Shown here one piece after another: positions 34,053-42,888 of a stretch of 64,000 nt of DNA. The notes below the pieces were generated by a model. It searched no databases. It was not told the DNA's origin and saw only the letters and a program-made list of their open reading frames with translations. The stretch is from assembly GCF_900105175.1 (NCBI RefSeq), contig NZ_LT629771.1, forward strand, positions 2,852,001 through 2,916,000, read 5' to 3'. The DNA is from Jiangella sp. DSM 45060. Lineage in GTDB: Bacteria > Actinomycetota > Actinomycetes > Jiangellales > Jiangellaceae. Numbering within the stretch: position 1 is the first letter of the stretch; each line of letters begins with the position of its first letter. The position numbers and the translations under genes were made by a program.

Positions 34053-34553
34053 CGTGACGCTCTCGTCGCCGGTGGCCCGCCCTACCTCGACGTACGCACC
34101 GTCCTTCAGGTCGTACGCCACGATCGACGGCTCGACCGGGTCGACGATCCAGTAGGACGCCACCCCGTGCTCGGCGTAGGTCGCGTACTTGAGCGCCTGG
34201 TCGGTGCGCCGCGTGCTCCGGGACAGCACCTCGACGGCGAGACTCGGCGGCGCCGTGATGGGTCCCTCTCGGTCGTGTTCCCGGCGGATCACGAAGACGT
34301 CGGGCTGGAACGACGTCCGGCCGTCCGGCTGCCAGTCGCGAGGCGCGATGTAGAGCTTCAGGTCAGCGGGTGTCGCGGGCCGCAGCAGCAGCGCGAGCCC
34401 GAGGACCGCGTCCTGGTGCGGTCCCAGCGGTGCGGGCGTCACCAGCAGTGTCCCGTCGACCAGTTCGTAGCGCAGGCCGTCGTCGGGGAAGTGCTCGAGC
34501 TCCGCCACGGTCCATCCGTCAACCGCACGTGGCCGCTCCATCATGGTGGTCAT
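33999..34553 (-). CDS. Uma2-family (DUF820) putative endonuclease-fold protein
   Basis: The protein has 184 residues from ATG 34553, preceded by AAGGGGG. WTVAELEHFPDDGLRYELVDGTLLVTP is the typical N-terminus. The PD-(D/E)XK-like core follows as FQPDVFVIRREHD and LAVEVLSRSTRRTD...KYATYAEHGVASYWIVDP. Uma2 proteins are abundant in actinobacteria and cyanobacteria, and their cellular function is not established. A diverged copy of its last codons lies just downstream. Confidence 0.88.
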   Translation of the reverse strand: MTTMMERPRAVDGWTVAELEHFPDDGLRYELVDGTLLVTPAPLGPHQDAVLGLALLLRPATPADLKLYIAPRDWQPDGRTSFQPDVFVIRREHDREGPITAPPSLAVEVLSRSTRRTDQALKYATYAEHGVASYWIVDPVEPSIVAYDLKDGAYVEVGRATGDESVTLTTPFEITVTPSLLVSG

Positions 34554-34637
34554 GGTGCCCCCTTCCGGGCTTTGTCGCCACCGAGCCTTCCCGGCCGAGC
34601 CCTGCCCCGCAATCGCCGATTCGCGGATTGTGGACAA

Positions 34638-36278
34638 CTAGCCGAGCAACAGCTCGTTGTGGACAACCTCGGCGCGTTCGCCCTGCCAGCGGCGCCGCGC
34701 CCACCGGTCGTGCGTCACCACGACGACGGCCAGGCCGGCGCCGTCGACGGCGGCTTCGAGCTCCTCGACCAGCCCCAGTGACAGGTGGTTCGTCGGCTCG
34801 TCGAGGAGCAGCACCTGCGGCCGCGTCACCAGCAGCCGGGCCAGCGCGAGCCGCCGCTGCTGCCCGACCGACAGCGCACCGACCGGCGTCGCCAGCGCCG
34901 GGCCGGGCAGCAGCCCGAGGCCGGCCAGCTCGGCCTGGTACTCGTCCGCCGGCCCGGGGCGCCCGGCCGCGAACGCCTGCACCGCCGTCAGTGACGGGTC
35001 GGCGAAGCTGCCGGTCTGCGGCAGCCAGCCGATCCGCAGCCGGCGCGACCGCAGCACGTCGCCCGTCTCGGGCTCGAGCGCCCCGGCCAGCACCGACAGC
35101 AGCGACGACTTGCCGGAGCCGTTGCGACCGGTGATCATCAGCCGGGTGTCGCGGGTGACGTCCATCGCGCGGGCGGTGATGCGGCCGGGCACCTTCACGT
35201 CGCGCACGGCGATCAGCACGCCGTCGGGCACGTCGGCGCCGAGCGCGCCGTCGAAGGTCAGCAGCCGCGGCGGCTTCGGGATGCGCAGCTCCTCGAGCCG
35301 GCGCAGCCGGTTCTCGGCGTCGCGCACCCGCCGCGACACCGCCGCGTCGACCTTCTGGCTGAGGAAGTGCGCGACGAACTTGTCGTTGTCGCGGCGGCCG
35401 CGGCCCTCGTGCCCGATGCGGCGGGCGTCCTGCTTGACGACGGCGCGCGCGGCGTCGACGTCGTCGGACCAGGTGGCGAACGCCTGCTCCCACCGGGCCC
35501 GGGCGGCGGCCTTGCCGGCCAGGTAGTCGGTGTACGTGCCGGTGTAGCGGGCCGGCCCGACGTGCGGGACGCCGTCGCGGTCGACCGTCAGCGCCGGGTC
35601 GAGGTCGAGGATGGACGTCGCGACGCCGTCGAGGAACGCGCGGTCGTGCGAGACGATGACGACGGCGCCGCGGTGCGCCCGCAGCGCCTCCTCGAGGAAC
35701 TCGATCGCGTCGTCGTCGAGATGGTTCGTCGGCTCGTCCAGCAGCAGCACGTCGGGCGCCCGGACCAGTGCGAGCGCCAGCGCCAGCCGCGACCGCTGCC
35801 CGCCGGACAGGGTGTCGACCGGCCGCTCCCCCGCCACGTCGGCCAGGCCGAGGCCGGCCAGCGCCCTGGCCGCCCGGGCGTCGGCGGACCAGCCGTCGCG
35901 GTGCTCGAACTCGGCCAGCAGGTCGCCGTACTCGTCCAGCACCGACTGGTCGCCCTCGGCGAGCCGCGCCTCGGCGGCGCGCATGCGCTGCTCGAGGACA
36001 CGGAACTCCGCCAGCGCGGCGTCGACGGCGCCGTCGACGGTGCTGCCGGCCGGCAGGTCGGGCTCCTGGGTGAGGTAGCCGAGGCTGCCGTGCCGTTCGA
36101 CGGTGCCGGAGTCGGGCCGCTCCACCCCCGCGGACAGCCGCAGCAGCGTCGACTTGCCGGCCCCGTTCTCGCCGACGATCCCGAGCCGCTCGCCCGCGGT
36201 GGCGTCGTAGCCGACACCGTCGAGCACCCGGCGACCGGCGTAGGAGATGGAAAGGGCGCGAACAGAGAGGAGAGACAC
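34638..36278 (-). CDS. ABC-F family ATPase (ribosome-protection or translation factor)
   Basis: GTG 36278 (GAGG 7 bp upstream) gives 546 residues without membrane helices and with two ABC domains. Walker A sequences are GENGAGKST and GRNGSGKSS, signatures LSGGQRSRLALA and LSVGQQRRLALA, and Walker B LLLDEPTNHL in both halves. A basic linker (RRDNDKFVAHFLSQKVDAAV) separates them, as in actinobacterial antibiotic-resistance ABC-F proteins. Such proteins displace drugs from the ribosome. A general translation role like EttA is possible. Proximity to the Erm-type gene favours a resistance role. Confidence 0.88.
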   Translation of the reverse strand: MSLLSVRALSISYAGRRVLDGVGYDATAGERLGIVGENGAGKSTLLRLSAGVERPDSGTVERHGSLGYLTQEPDLPAGSTVDGAVDAALAEFRVLEQRMRAAEARLAEGDQSVLDEYGDLLAEFEHRDGWSADARAARALAGLGLADVAGERPVDTLSGGQRSRLALALALVRAPDVLLLDEPTNHLDDDAIEFLEEALRAHRGAVVIVSHDRAFLDGVATSILDLDPALTVDRDGVPHVGPARYTGTYTDYLAGKAAARARWEQAFATWSDDVDAARAVVKQDARRIGHEGRGRRDNDKFVAHFLSQKVDAAVSRRVRDAENRLRRLEELRIPKPPRLLTFDGALGADVPDGVLIAVRDVKVPGRITARAMDVTRDTRLMITGRNGSGKSSLLSVLAGALEPETGDVLRSRRLRIGWLPQTGSFADPSLTAVQAFAAGRPGPADEYQAELAGLGLLPGPALATPVGALSVGQQRRLALARLLVTRPQVLLLDEPTNHLSLGLVEELEAAVDGAGLAVVVVTHDRWARRRWQGERAEVVHNELLLG

Positions 36279-36445
36279 GTGACGACCTCGACGAGGTTGC
36301 TGGGAGCCCGCCGGGTGGACACACCTCGGGCGCGGGCGAGAGTCACGCGTCAGATCACATCGGGATCGATGATGCCACCCCGGGCCTGACGCGGGCAAGC
36401 CGGTTTCCCGCGGAGTGTGTCGGTGCCGGGTCGTAGCGTGGCGGC

Positions 36446-36871
36446 ATGAGGAAGATCGGGAACATCGTGTTCGACTGCGCCGACCCGCGCCGGCTCGCCC
36501 ACTTCTGGTCCGACGTGCTCGGGTACCCGCGACTGGAGTACCCCGAGGAGATGCGCCGGGAGTTGCTGACCGCCGGGCTCACCGACCACGACCTGCTGGG
36601 CCGGGCGATCGCCGAGGATCCCGCCGGTGAAGGTCCGCGGCTCTATTTCCAGCGCGTCCCCGAGCCGAAACGGGTGAAGAACCGCGTCCACCTCGACCTC
36701 AACGCCACGCCGGGCCGTCGCGCGGAGCCCGGTGAGGTCGACGCCGAGGTGCAGCGGGTCGTCTCACTCGGCGCCTCGGTGGTCGGCAAGAGCGACGTCA
36801 TGTGGGGCCCGTACCGCGAGTACCACTACGTGCTCGCCGATCCCGAGGGCAACGAGTTCTGCGTCCAGTAG
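36446..36871 (+). CDS. VOC-family (glyoxalase-like) protein
   Basis: The protein has 141 residues. IGNIVFDCADPRRLAHFWSDVLGYP starts the first beta-alpha-beta-beta-beta unit, and VHLDLNATPG and YHYVLADPEGNEFCVQ lie in the second. The metal positions are only partly conserved, as in the glyoxalase-like DUF subgroup. It is divergent from the ABC-F gene and convergent with the PPOX gene (4 bp apart). Function is unknown. Confidence 0.87.
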   Translation: MRKIGNIVFDCADPRRLAHFWSDVLGYPRLEYPEEMRRELLTAGLTDHDLLGRAIAEDPAGEGPRLYFQRVPEPKRVKNRVHLDLNATPGRRAEPGEVDAEVQRVVSLGASVVGKSDVMWGPYREYHYVLADPEGNEFCVQ

Positions 36872-36875
36872 GGCC

Positions 36876-37346
36876 TCAGTCGACGGGCTCGTCCAGCCAA
36901 GCGCCGCCGAGCATGACGGTGCGCCCGCCGAACTCGTGGAAGCCGTTCCATACCTGGACGCGGTCGGGCCGCAGATACAGGTACCGGAAGCCGGGGATCT
37001 GCCGCGGATCGTGCGAGACCAGCGCGTACCGATCGGCGACGGACGACTCGACGTCCGCCACCTCGACGATCGACACGTCGCCGTCGATGGTCACGACGTC
37101 GTCGGTGTCGCCGAGGGCCAGCCTGGCTCGCGGGTGGGCGCGGAGGTTGGCCATCGTCCGGCTGCGCTCGAAGGTCGCCATCACGACCTGCTCGCCGTCC
37201 AGGACGAAGCTCACCGGGATCAGGTGCGCGCCGTGACCGTCACGCCCGGTCGCGAGCCAGAGCCGAAAGTGAGTGGACAGCCGGTGCCGGGCGACGTCGC
37301 GGCGTTCGGCGAGCGGTCGCGGGGCGAGGGTGGGTGGCGCCGTCAT
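36876..37346 (-). CDS. Pyridoxamine 5'-phosphate oxidase-like (PPOX-class) flavin/F420 protein
   Basis: The protein has 156 residues from ATG 37346, supported by GGAAGG upstream; ATG 37367 lacks such a site. A split beta-barrel start HFRLWLATGRDGHGAHLIPVSF, then MATFERSRTMANLRAHPRARLALGDTDD and a C-terminal RVQVWNG, fits the PPOX-class F420-dependent family (Rv0121c/Rv2061c type). It probably binds F420 or FMN and reduces a small molecule. It diverges from propeller F across 116 bp that include operator 7. Confidence 0.82.
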   Translation of the reverse strand: MTAPPTLAPRPLAERRDVARHRLSTHFRLWLATGRDGHGAHLIPVSFVLDGEQVVMATFERSRTMANLRAHPRARLALGDTDDVVTIDGDVSIVEVADVESSVADRYALVSHDPRQIPGFRYLYLRPDRVQVWNGFHEFGGRTVMLGGAWLDEPVD

Positions 37347-37424
37347 CGTGGGTGTCCTTCCCTTCATGTCGAGTGCTGCTACCCCTGAGACGAACGGGCA
37401 TGGGCCGGATCCGACAGCGCGCTC

Positions 37425-37454
37425 TGGACATTACGGTCTGGACCGGAATATCAT
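37425..37454 (+). promoter_or_regulatory. Operator 7 filling the spacer of the propeller F promoter
   Basis: The -35 TGGACA (37425-37430) is followed by the 18-bp operator TTACGGTCTGGACCGGAA (37431-37448) and then the -10 TATCAT (37449-37454). The operator occupies the spacer exactly. The start would fall near 37461, two bases before the ATG at 37463, so the message is probably leaderless. Confidence 0.8.
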
Positions 37455-37462
37455 CACGCCGC

Positions 37463-39415
37463 ATGATCCCCCGCCGACGCTTCCTCCAGGCAGCCGCCGC
37501 CACGGGCGCGGCCGTCACCCTCCCCACCGTCTCCTCCCTCCCCGCCTCGGCCGCCACGCGGCCCGCCGAGGGCACCGTCACCGACCTCGGCCCGGCCAGC
37601 GTGGCCAGCCCACTGGGCAACGGCGAGTTCGTGGGCGACGTCCTGTACATGGGCTCGCGCGGCCTGGCCCCCAACGTCGTCGGCGCCTGGGACCTGGGCA
37701 CCGACACGATCACCGAGCACGTCGAGATCCCGACCGGCATCGGCATCTGGGCGATGTGCAAGGTCGGCACCGACGTCTACGTCGGCACGCACTCGCGCTC
37801 CGACCTCTACAAGATCGACACGGTCACCGGCGAGCTGAGCAAGCTCGCCGAGTACCCCGACCACTTCATCTGGACCATGGCCGCCTCCCCCGACGGCAAG
37901 ATCTACATGGGGATGTCGGAGCCGGGGCGCGTGGTCGAGTACGACCCGGCCACCGGCGTCAGCCGCGACCTCGGCCAGCCGGCGCCCGGCGAGGCGTACG
38001 TGCGCAGCATCCAGGCCGACGACACCTACGTGTACGCGGGCATCGGGTCCAACGCCCACCTCATCGCCATCCACCGGCAGACGGGCGAGAAGCGTGAGCT
38101 GCTGCCCGCCGAGCTGCTGGACCGCGACTGGGTGTCCAGCATGCACATCAGCGACACCCACATCGCCGGCGGGCTCAACTCCACTGCCGAGCTCGTCGTC
38201 ATGGACAAGGCGAACCCCGGCAACCACCGGATCGTCAAGGCCAGCGCCGCGGGCGAGAAGTACACCGTCGCCGTCCTCATCCACGACGGCTGGGTCTACT
38301 TCGCCGGCCGTCCGTCGGGGACGATCTACCGCGTCCCGGTGGACGGCGGGGACGTGGAGGTCCTGGGCGTGCCGTTCCCGGAGGCGCAGACGGTGCGCCT
38401 GCTGGAGCACGGCGGGCGGATCTACGGCCTGCAGGACCCCGGCATCTTCGTCTACGACCCGGCCACGGGCGCGATGGACTACGTCAGCCACGTCCAGCGC
38501 GGCTTCCGCGCCGCCGCCGAGGCGCCGATGTCGGTGCACTCCGACGGCAGGGTCGTCTACGTCGGCGGCAAGAGCGGCGCCGACCTGCACGACCTCGCCT
38601 CGGGCGAGGTCACCCGGCTGCCCATCCCGGGCGAGCCCAAGACCGCCATCACCGTCGACGGCACCACCTACCTCGGCATCTACACCCAGGCGGCGCTCTA
38701 CTCGCACCGCGCCGGCGACGCCGAGGCCACGCTGCTGTTCCGCACCGGGCACCACCAGGACCGGCCCAAGGATCTGGCCTACGACCGCACCACCGGCCTG
38801 ATCGCGATGTCGACCCAGCCCGAGCCCGGCCACCCCGACGGCGCCCTCAACCTGTACGACCCCACGACCGGCGCGCTGGACACCTACCGCCCGGTCGTCG
38901 AGCGGCAGACGGTGTTCTCGCTGACCGCGGTCGCCGGAACGCTCTTCCTGGGCACCAGCACGCAGGAGGGCCTCGGCTCGCCGCCGGTCACGCCCACGGC
39001 CAAGCTGGCCGCCTTCGACCTGCGCTCCAGGACGGTGACGTGGGAGCTGGAGGTGCTCCCGGGCATCGGCGCCATCATGGACCTGGCGCACACCCCGCGG
39101 GCCGTGTACGGCATCACCAACACCGGCGTGCTGTTCGAGTACAGCCTGGTGGAGCGGGCGATCACGCGGACGCTGAAGGTCAGCGAGCGCGGCGGCGACC
39201 TGCTGATCAGCGGGTTCACCGCCTACACCAGCGACGTGAACGCCGTCTACCGCGTCGACCTCGTCCCCTTCACGGCGAGGAAGATCGTCGACGGCCTCGC
39301 GAGCGACTGGTTCGGCGGCGGTTCCCGGCTCAACATCGCGCCCAACGGCCGCGCTCTCTACGCGTTGAAGGAGCGCAACCTCGTCAGCATCGCGATCCAC
39401 CCGCGCCTCGGCTGA
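37463..39415 (+). CDS. Tat-exported beta-propeller protein F
   Basis: The protein has 650 residues. The twin-arginine signal is IPRRRFLQAAAATGA with cleavage near ASAA. The propeller repeats include VYVGTHSRSDLYKIDTVTG, IYMGMSEPGRVVEYDPATG and VYAGIGSNAHLIAIHRQTG, and the shared block TPTAKLAAFDLRSRTVTWE is near the C-terminus. It is most like propeller E in plan. It is a single-gene unit, separated by ~4.7 kb from the other propellers but carrying the same operator. A hairpin spans its stop codon. Confidence 0.8.
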   Translation: MIPRRRFLQAAAATGAAVTLPTVSSLPASAATRPAEGTVTDLGPASVASPLGNGEFVGDVLYMGSRGLAPNVVGAWDLGTDTITEHVEIPTGIGIWAMCKVGTDVYVGTHSRSDLYKIDTVTGELSKLAEYPDHFIWTMAASPDGKIYMGMSEPGRVVEYDPATGVSRDLGQPAPGEAYVRSIQADDTYVYAGIGSNAHLIAIHRQTGEKRELLPAELLDRDWVSSMHISDTHIAGGLNSTAELVVMDKANPGNHRIVKASAAGEKYTVAVLIHDGWVYFAGRPSGTIYRVPVDGGDVEVLGVPFPEAQTVRLLEHGGRIYGLQDPGIFVYDPATGAMDYVSHVQRGFRAAAEAPMSVHSDGRVVYVGGKSGADLHDLASGEVTRLPIPGEPKTAITVDGTTYLGIYTQAALYSHRAGDAEATLLFRTGHHQDRPKDLAYDRTTGLIAMSTQPEPGHPDGALNLYDPTTGALDTYRPVVERQTVFSLTAVAGTLFLGTSTQEGLGSPPVTPTAKLAAFDLRSRTVTWELEVLPGIGAIMDLAHTPRAVYGITNTGVLFEYSLVERAITRTLKVSERGGDLLISGFTAYTSDVNAVYRVDLVPFTARKIVDGLASDWFGGGSRLNIAPNGRALYALKERNLVSIAIHPRLG

Positions 39416-39423
39416 GGCGCGGG
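39400..39423 (+). terminator. Terminator hairpin of propeller F
   Basis: CCCGCGCCTC and GAGGCGCGGG form a perfect 10-bp stem with a 4-base loop (GGCT). It overlaps the TGA at 39413-39415 and lies just before the convergent aspS stop. Confidence 0.75.
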
Positions 39424-39439
39424 CGGACCCGCGGCCGCG

Positions 39440-41200
39440 TCAGCTCTCGGGCTGCTCCGCGACGGCGTCGATACCGGCCTCCTTGCGCTGCTGGGCGGTG
39501 ATCGGCGCCGGCGCGGCCGTCAGCGGGTCGTAGCCGCCGCCGGTCTTCGGGAACGCGATGACCTCGCGGATGGAGTCGGAGCCGGCCAGCAGCGCGGTGA
39601 TGCGGTCCCAGCCGAACGCGATGCCGCCGTGCGGCGGGGCGCCGTACTTGAACGCGTCGAGCAGGAAGCCGAACTTCTCCTGCGCCTCGTCCGGGCTCAG
39701 GCCCATGACCTGGAAGACCCGCTCCTGCACGTCGTGGCGGTGGATACGGATCGACCCGCCGCCGATCTCGTTGCCGTTGCAGACGATGTCGTAGGCGTAG
39801 GCGAGCGCGCTGCCGGGGTCGGTGTCGAAGGTGTCGAGCGACTCGGGCTTCGGCGACGTGAACGCGTGGTGGACGGCGGTCCAGGCGCCGGACCCGACGG
39901 CGACGTCGTCGGTCTCGTCGACCGGCTCGAACAGCGGGGAGTCGACCACCCAGGTGAACGCCCACGCGTTCTCGTCGACGAGCCCCGCGCGCCGGCCGAT
40001 CTCGAGCCGGGCCGCGCCGAGCAGCGCCTGCGACGCACGCCGGGAGCCGGCGGCGAAGAACACCGCGTCGCCTGGCACCGCGCGTACCAGCTTCGGCAGG
40101 CCCGCCTTCTCGTCCTCGGAGAGGTTCTTCGCGACCGGGCCGGACAGCTCGCCGTCGGCCCCGACCAGCACGTACGCCAGGCCGCGGGCGCCGCGCGCCT
40201 TGGCCCAGTCCTGCCAGCCGTCGAGCTCCTTGCGGCTCTGCGACGCGCCGCCCGGGTGCACGACGGCGCCGACGTAGGGCGCCTGGAAGACGCGGAACGA
40301 GGTGTTCGCGAAGTGCTCGGTGACCTCGGTCAGCTCCTGCCCGAAGCGCAGGTCGGGCTTGTCGGAGCCGAAGCGGTCCATGGCGTCGCGGTAGGTCATG
40401 CGCGGGATCGGCGTGCTGATCTCGTGGCCGACCAGCGCCCACAGCGCCGTCAGCACCCGCTCGGCCAGCGCGATGACGTCGTCCTGCTCGACGAAGCTCA
40501 TCTCGATGTCGAGCTGGGTGAACTCGGGCTGGCGGTCGGCGCGGAAGTCTTCGTCGCGGTAGCAGCGGGCGATCTGGAAGTAGCGCTCCAGTCCGGCCAC
40601 CATGAGCAGCTGCTTGAACAGCTGCGGCGACTGCGGCAGCGCGTACCACGACCCCGGCCGCAGCCGGGCCGGCACCAGGAAGTCGCGCGCCCCCTCGGGC
40701 GTCGAGCGGGTCAGCGTCGGCGTCTCGACCTCGACGAAGTCCTCGGCCAGCAGGACGTCGCGGGCGGCCCTGTTCACGGCGCTGCGCAGCCGGATGGCGG
40801 CGGCCGGGCCGGACCGGCGCAGGTCGAGGTAGCGGTACTTCAGCCGCACCTCCTCACCGACGTCGACGTGGTCGTCGATCTGGAACGGCAGCGGCTCGGC
40901 CTCGCTGAGCACCCGGACGTCGTCGGCGACGACCTCGATCTCGCCGGTGGGCAGATTGGGGTTCTCGTTGCCGTCCGGACGGCGCCCGACCTGACCCGTG
41001 ACCTGCACGCAGAACTCGTTGCGCAGCCCGTGCGCCACCGCCTCGTCGCGGACCACCACCTGCGCCACCCCGGACGCGTCGCGCAGATCCAGGAACGCCA
41101 CTCCCCCGTGATCGCGGCGGCGGGCCACCCAGCCGGTGAGGGTGACGGTCTGGCCGGCGTGGCCGGCGCGCAGGGTGCCGGCCTCGTGGGTGCGGAGCAC
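39440..41200 (-). CDS. aspS: Aspartyl-tRNA synthetase
   Basis: The protein has 586 residues, the bacterial-type length. The N-terminal OB-fold anticodon domain ([22 protein letters not shown]) leads into the class II core: motif 2 [18 protein letters not shown], the bacterial GAD insertion, and motif 3 [27 protein letters not shown]. It charges tRNA-Asp. Many actinobacterial enzymes also charge tRNA-Asn for the amidotransferase route; this cannot be decided by eye. It lies downstream of the radical SAM gene, as in mycobacteria-like gene order. Confidence 0.97.
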   Translation of the reverse strand: MLRTHEAGTLRAGHAGQTVTLTGWVARRRDHGGVAFLDLRDASGVAQVVVRDEAVAHGLRNEFCVQVTGQVGRRPDGNENPNLPTGEIEVVADDVRVLSEAEPLPFQIDDHVDVGEEVRLKYRYLDLRRSGPAAAIRLRSAVNRAARDVLLAEDFVEVETPTLTRSTPEGARDFLVPARLRPGSWYALPQSPQLFKQLLMVAGLERYFQIARCYRDEDFRADRQPEFTQLDIEMSFVEQDDVIALAERVLTALWALVGHEISTPIPRMTYRDAMDRFGSDKPDLRFGQELTEVTEHFANTSFRVFQAPYVGAVVHPGGASQSRKELDGWQDWAKARGARGLAYVLVGADGELSGPVAKNLSEDEKAGLPKLVRAVPGDAVFFAAGSRRASQALLGAARLEIGRRAGLVDENAWAFTWVVDSPLFEPVDETDDVAVGSGAWTAVHHAFTSPKPESLDTFDTDPGSALAYAYDIVCNGNEIGGGSIRIHRHDVQERVFQVMGLSPDEAQEKFGFLLDAFKYGAPPHGGIAFGWDRITALLAGSDSIREVIAFPKTGGGYDPLTAAPAPITAQQRKEAGIDAVAEQPES

Positions 41201-41312
41201 GGATGGTCCTCTCGGATCGTTGCAGGGCGATTGTTGCGCCCTAGCGCCATGAGTTGCAATCAGCAGCGATCCTACGTAACGCGCCGTGCGGACGGCGAGG
41301 CGATTCCCCCGC

Positions 41313-42851
41313 TCAGAACAGCGCCTCCTGCCCGGGCTCGGCCGGCGCCGGCTCAGGCGTGAGCCGCGGGCCCCAGCGTTTGCCGTGCAGCGGCCGCCGC
41401 CGGTCGTCGAGCGTGCCGTCGGCCGGTTCGTCGGCCGGTTCGTCGTCGGCGCGCAGGCGGTGGCGGCGCAGGTGCGGCTCGACCCGGGCGCGCAGCCAGT
41501 CGCGGTAGCGCTGGTGGGAGTACGAGCCGCCGTGGTACAGCCGCTGGTAGAGCGGTAGGAGGTCGGGGCGGGTAGCCTCCAGCCAGCCCAGATACCACTC
41601 CCGCGCGCCCGGCCGTAGGTGCAGTGGGATGTGGCTGATGCCGGTGGCGCCGGCGTCGGCGACGGCCGCGACCAGCGCGGACAGCTGCTTCTCGGAGTCG
41701 GTCAGCCCGGGCAGGATCGGCGCCAGCAGGACGGTGCACGGCAGGCCGGCCGCGCGGACGGCCCGGATGAGGTCGAGCCGCGCCTTCGGCGTCGGCGTCC
41801 CCGGCTCGACGGAGCGGTGCAGGGTCTCGTCGAGCAGCGCCAGCGACACCCCGATGCCGACCGGGACGTCCTCGGCGGCGCGCCGCAGCAGCGGGAGGTC
41901 GCGGCGCAGCAGCGTGCCCTTCGTCAGGATGCTGAACGGCGTGCCGGACCCGGCCAGCGCCTCGATGATGCCGGGCATCAGCCGGTAGCGACCCTCGGCG
42001 CGCTGGTACGGATCGGTGTTGGTGCCCATGGCGACGTGCTCGCGCGCCCACGTGCGCCGGGAGACCTCGCGCCGCAGCACGTCGGCGACGTTGACCTTGA
42101 CGATGACCTGACGGTCGAAGTCGTCGCCGGCGTCGAGGTCGAGGTAGGTGTGGGTGTTGCGGGCGAAGCAGTTGTGGCTGACGACGCCGTGCGCGATGAA
42201 GTCGCCGGTGCCGGTGGTGAGGTCGAACATCGGCAGCTCGACGTCCATGGCCCGCACGTAGCTGACCGCCAGCGCGTCGCCGGGCCGGACCGCCGCGCCG
42301 ACGACGCTGCGGCGCAGGCCCATCAGGTGGTCGCGCGTCGTCAGGTGTGGCCGCTCCGGCTCGTCGTCGCCGCCCGGTGCGACGTGCTTCCACCCGTCGG
42401 CCGTCAGGAACCGGTGGTCGCCGCTCGCGACGATGGACGTGCCGCCGTCGAGCTCGACCCGGAACGCCGGCTTCGACGTGCGCCAGTGGTCGAGCACCTG
42501 GGTGCGCACCAGCCGGCGGCTCCGCCCCTCGAGGCGGGTGCCGAGCACGTGGTCGCCCGGCCGGACCCGGGCCAGCGGAATGGTGGAGCCGTCGGCCATG
42601 CTGATGGGCGCGTAGCCGGACAGGCAGTAGGTGCACGCGTGGCTGCAGCCGCGGTACGGGTTGACCGTCCACCGGAACGGCACGTGCGACGCCGCCGGCA
42701 CCTTGTTCAGCGCGGACTTCGACGTGATCTCGTGGAACGTGATGCCCTCGAACTCGGGCGTGCGCACGCTGCGGACCAGCCCGGCGATGCGCTGCAGCCC
42801 CGGCAGCGCGCCACCGTCGGCCACCGCGAGCTCCTGACCGTCCCAACGCAC
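41313..42851 (-). CDS. Rv2578c-family radical SAM protein interrupted by a mini-intein
   Basis: GTG 42851 gives a 512-residue precursor. The extein starts [10 protein letters not shown] and carries [17 protein letters not shown] and [13 protein letters not shown]. After splicing, the cluster motif reads C-x3-C-x2-C followed by [10 protein letters not shown], as in Rv2578c and distantly in spore photoproduct lyase-like proteins. [15 protein letters not shown] and [14 protein letters not shown] lie in the barrel. The third cluster Cys is the +1 residue after a 152-residue intein. An SOS box lies 10 bp upstream of the start, suggesting DNA-damage induction. The substrate is unknown; nucleic-acid repair is an inference from the SOS box. 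Confidence 0.9.
   Translation of the reverse strand: MRWDGQELAVADGGALPGLQRIAGLVRSVRTPEFEGITFHEITSKSALNKVPAASHVPFRWTVNPYRGCSHACTYCLSGYAPISMADGSTIPLARVRPGDHVLGTRLEGRSRRLVRTQVLDHWRTSKPAFRVELDGGTSIVASGDHRFLTADGWKHVAPGGDDEPERPHLTTRDHLMGLRRSVVGAAVRPGDALAVSYVRAMDVELPMFDLTTGTGDFIAHGVVSHNCFARNTHTYLDLDAGDDFDRQVIVKVNVADVLRREVSRRTWAREHVAMGTNTDPYQRAEGRYRLMPGIIEALAGSGTPFSILTKGTLLRRDLPLLRRAAEDVPVGIGVSLALLDETLHRSVEPGTPTPKARLDLIRAVRAAGLPCTVLLAPILPGLTDSEKQLSALVAAVADAGATGISHIPLHLRPGAREWYLGWLEATRPDLLPLYQRLYHGGSYSHQRYRDWLRARVEPHLRRHRLRADDEPADEPADGTLDDRRRPLHGKRWGPRLTPEPAPAEPGQEALF
42171..42626 (-). other. Mini-intein (152 residues) inside the radical SAM gene
   Basis: The intein covers precursor residues 76-227. 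It begins with Cys ([18 protein letters not shown], block A), has block B as [11 protein letters not shown], block F/G as [20 protein letters not shown], and ends His-Asn before Cys228. Nothing between blocks B and F resembles a LAGLIDADG homing endonuclease. It therefore looks splicing-competent but no longer mobile by itself. It sits within the [4Fe-4S] motif, so the cluster cannot be correctly completed until splicing. Confidence 0.92.
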
Positions 42852-42860
42852 ACATCCATT

Positions 42861-42874
42861 CGAACACACGTTCG
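42861..42874. promoter_or_regulatory. LexA (SOS) box upstream of the radical SAM gene
   Basis: CGAACACACGTTCG is a perfect match to the actinobacterial/Bacillus-type CGAAC-N4-GTTCG. It lies 10 bp before the GTG at 42851, in the 37-bp gap after the GNAT gene, where LexA would block initiation. Confidence 0.88.
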
Positions 42875-42888
42875 GACGGGTGGCAAGT

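Noticed and set aside
41226-41244. AGGGCG/CGCCCT stem upstream of aspS as a T-box or riboswitch.
   Set aside because: It is only a 6-bp stem, with none of the T-box conserved sequence. It may be a weak terminator of the radical SAM gene at most.
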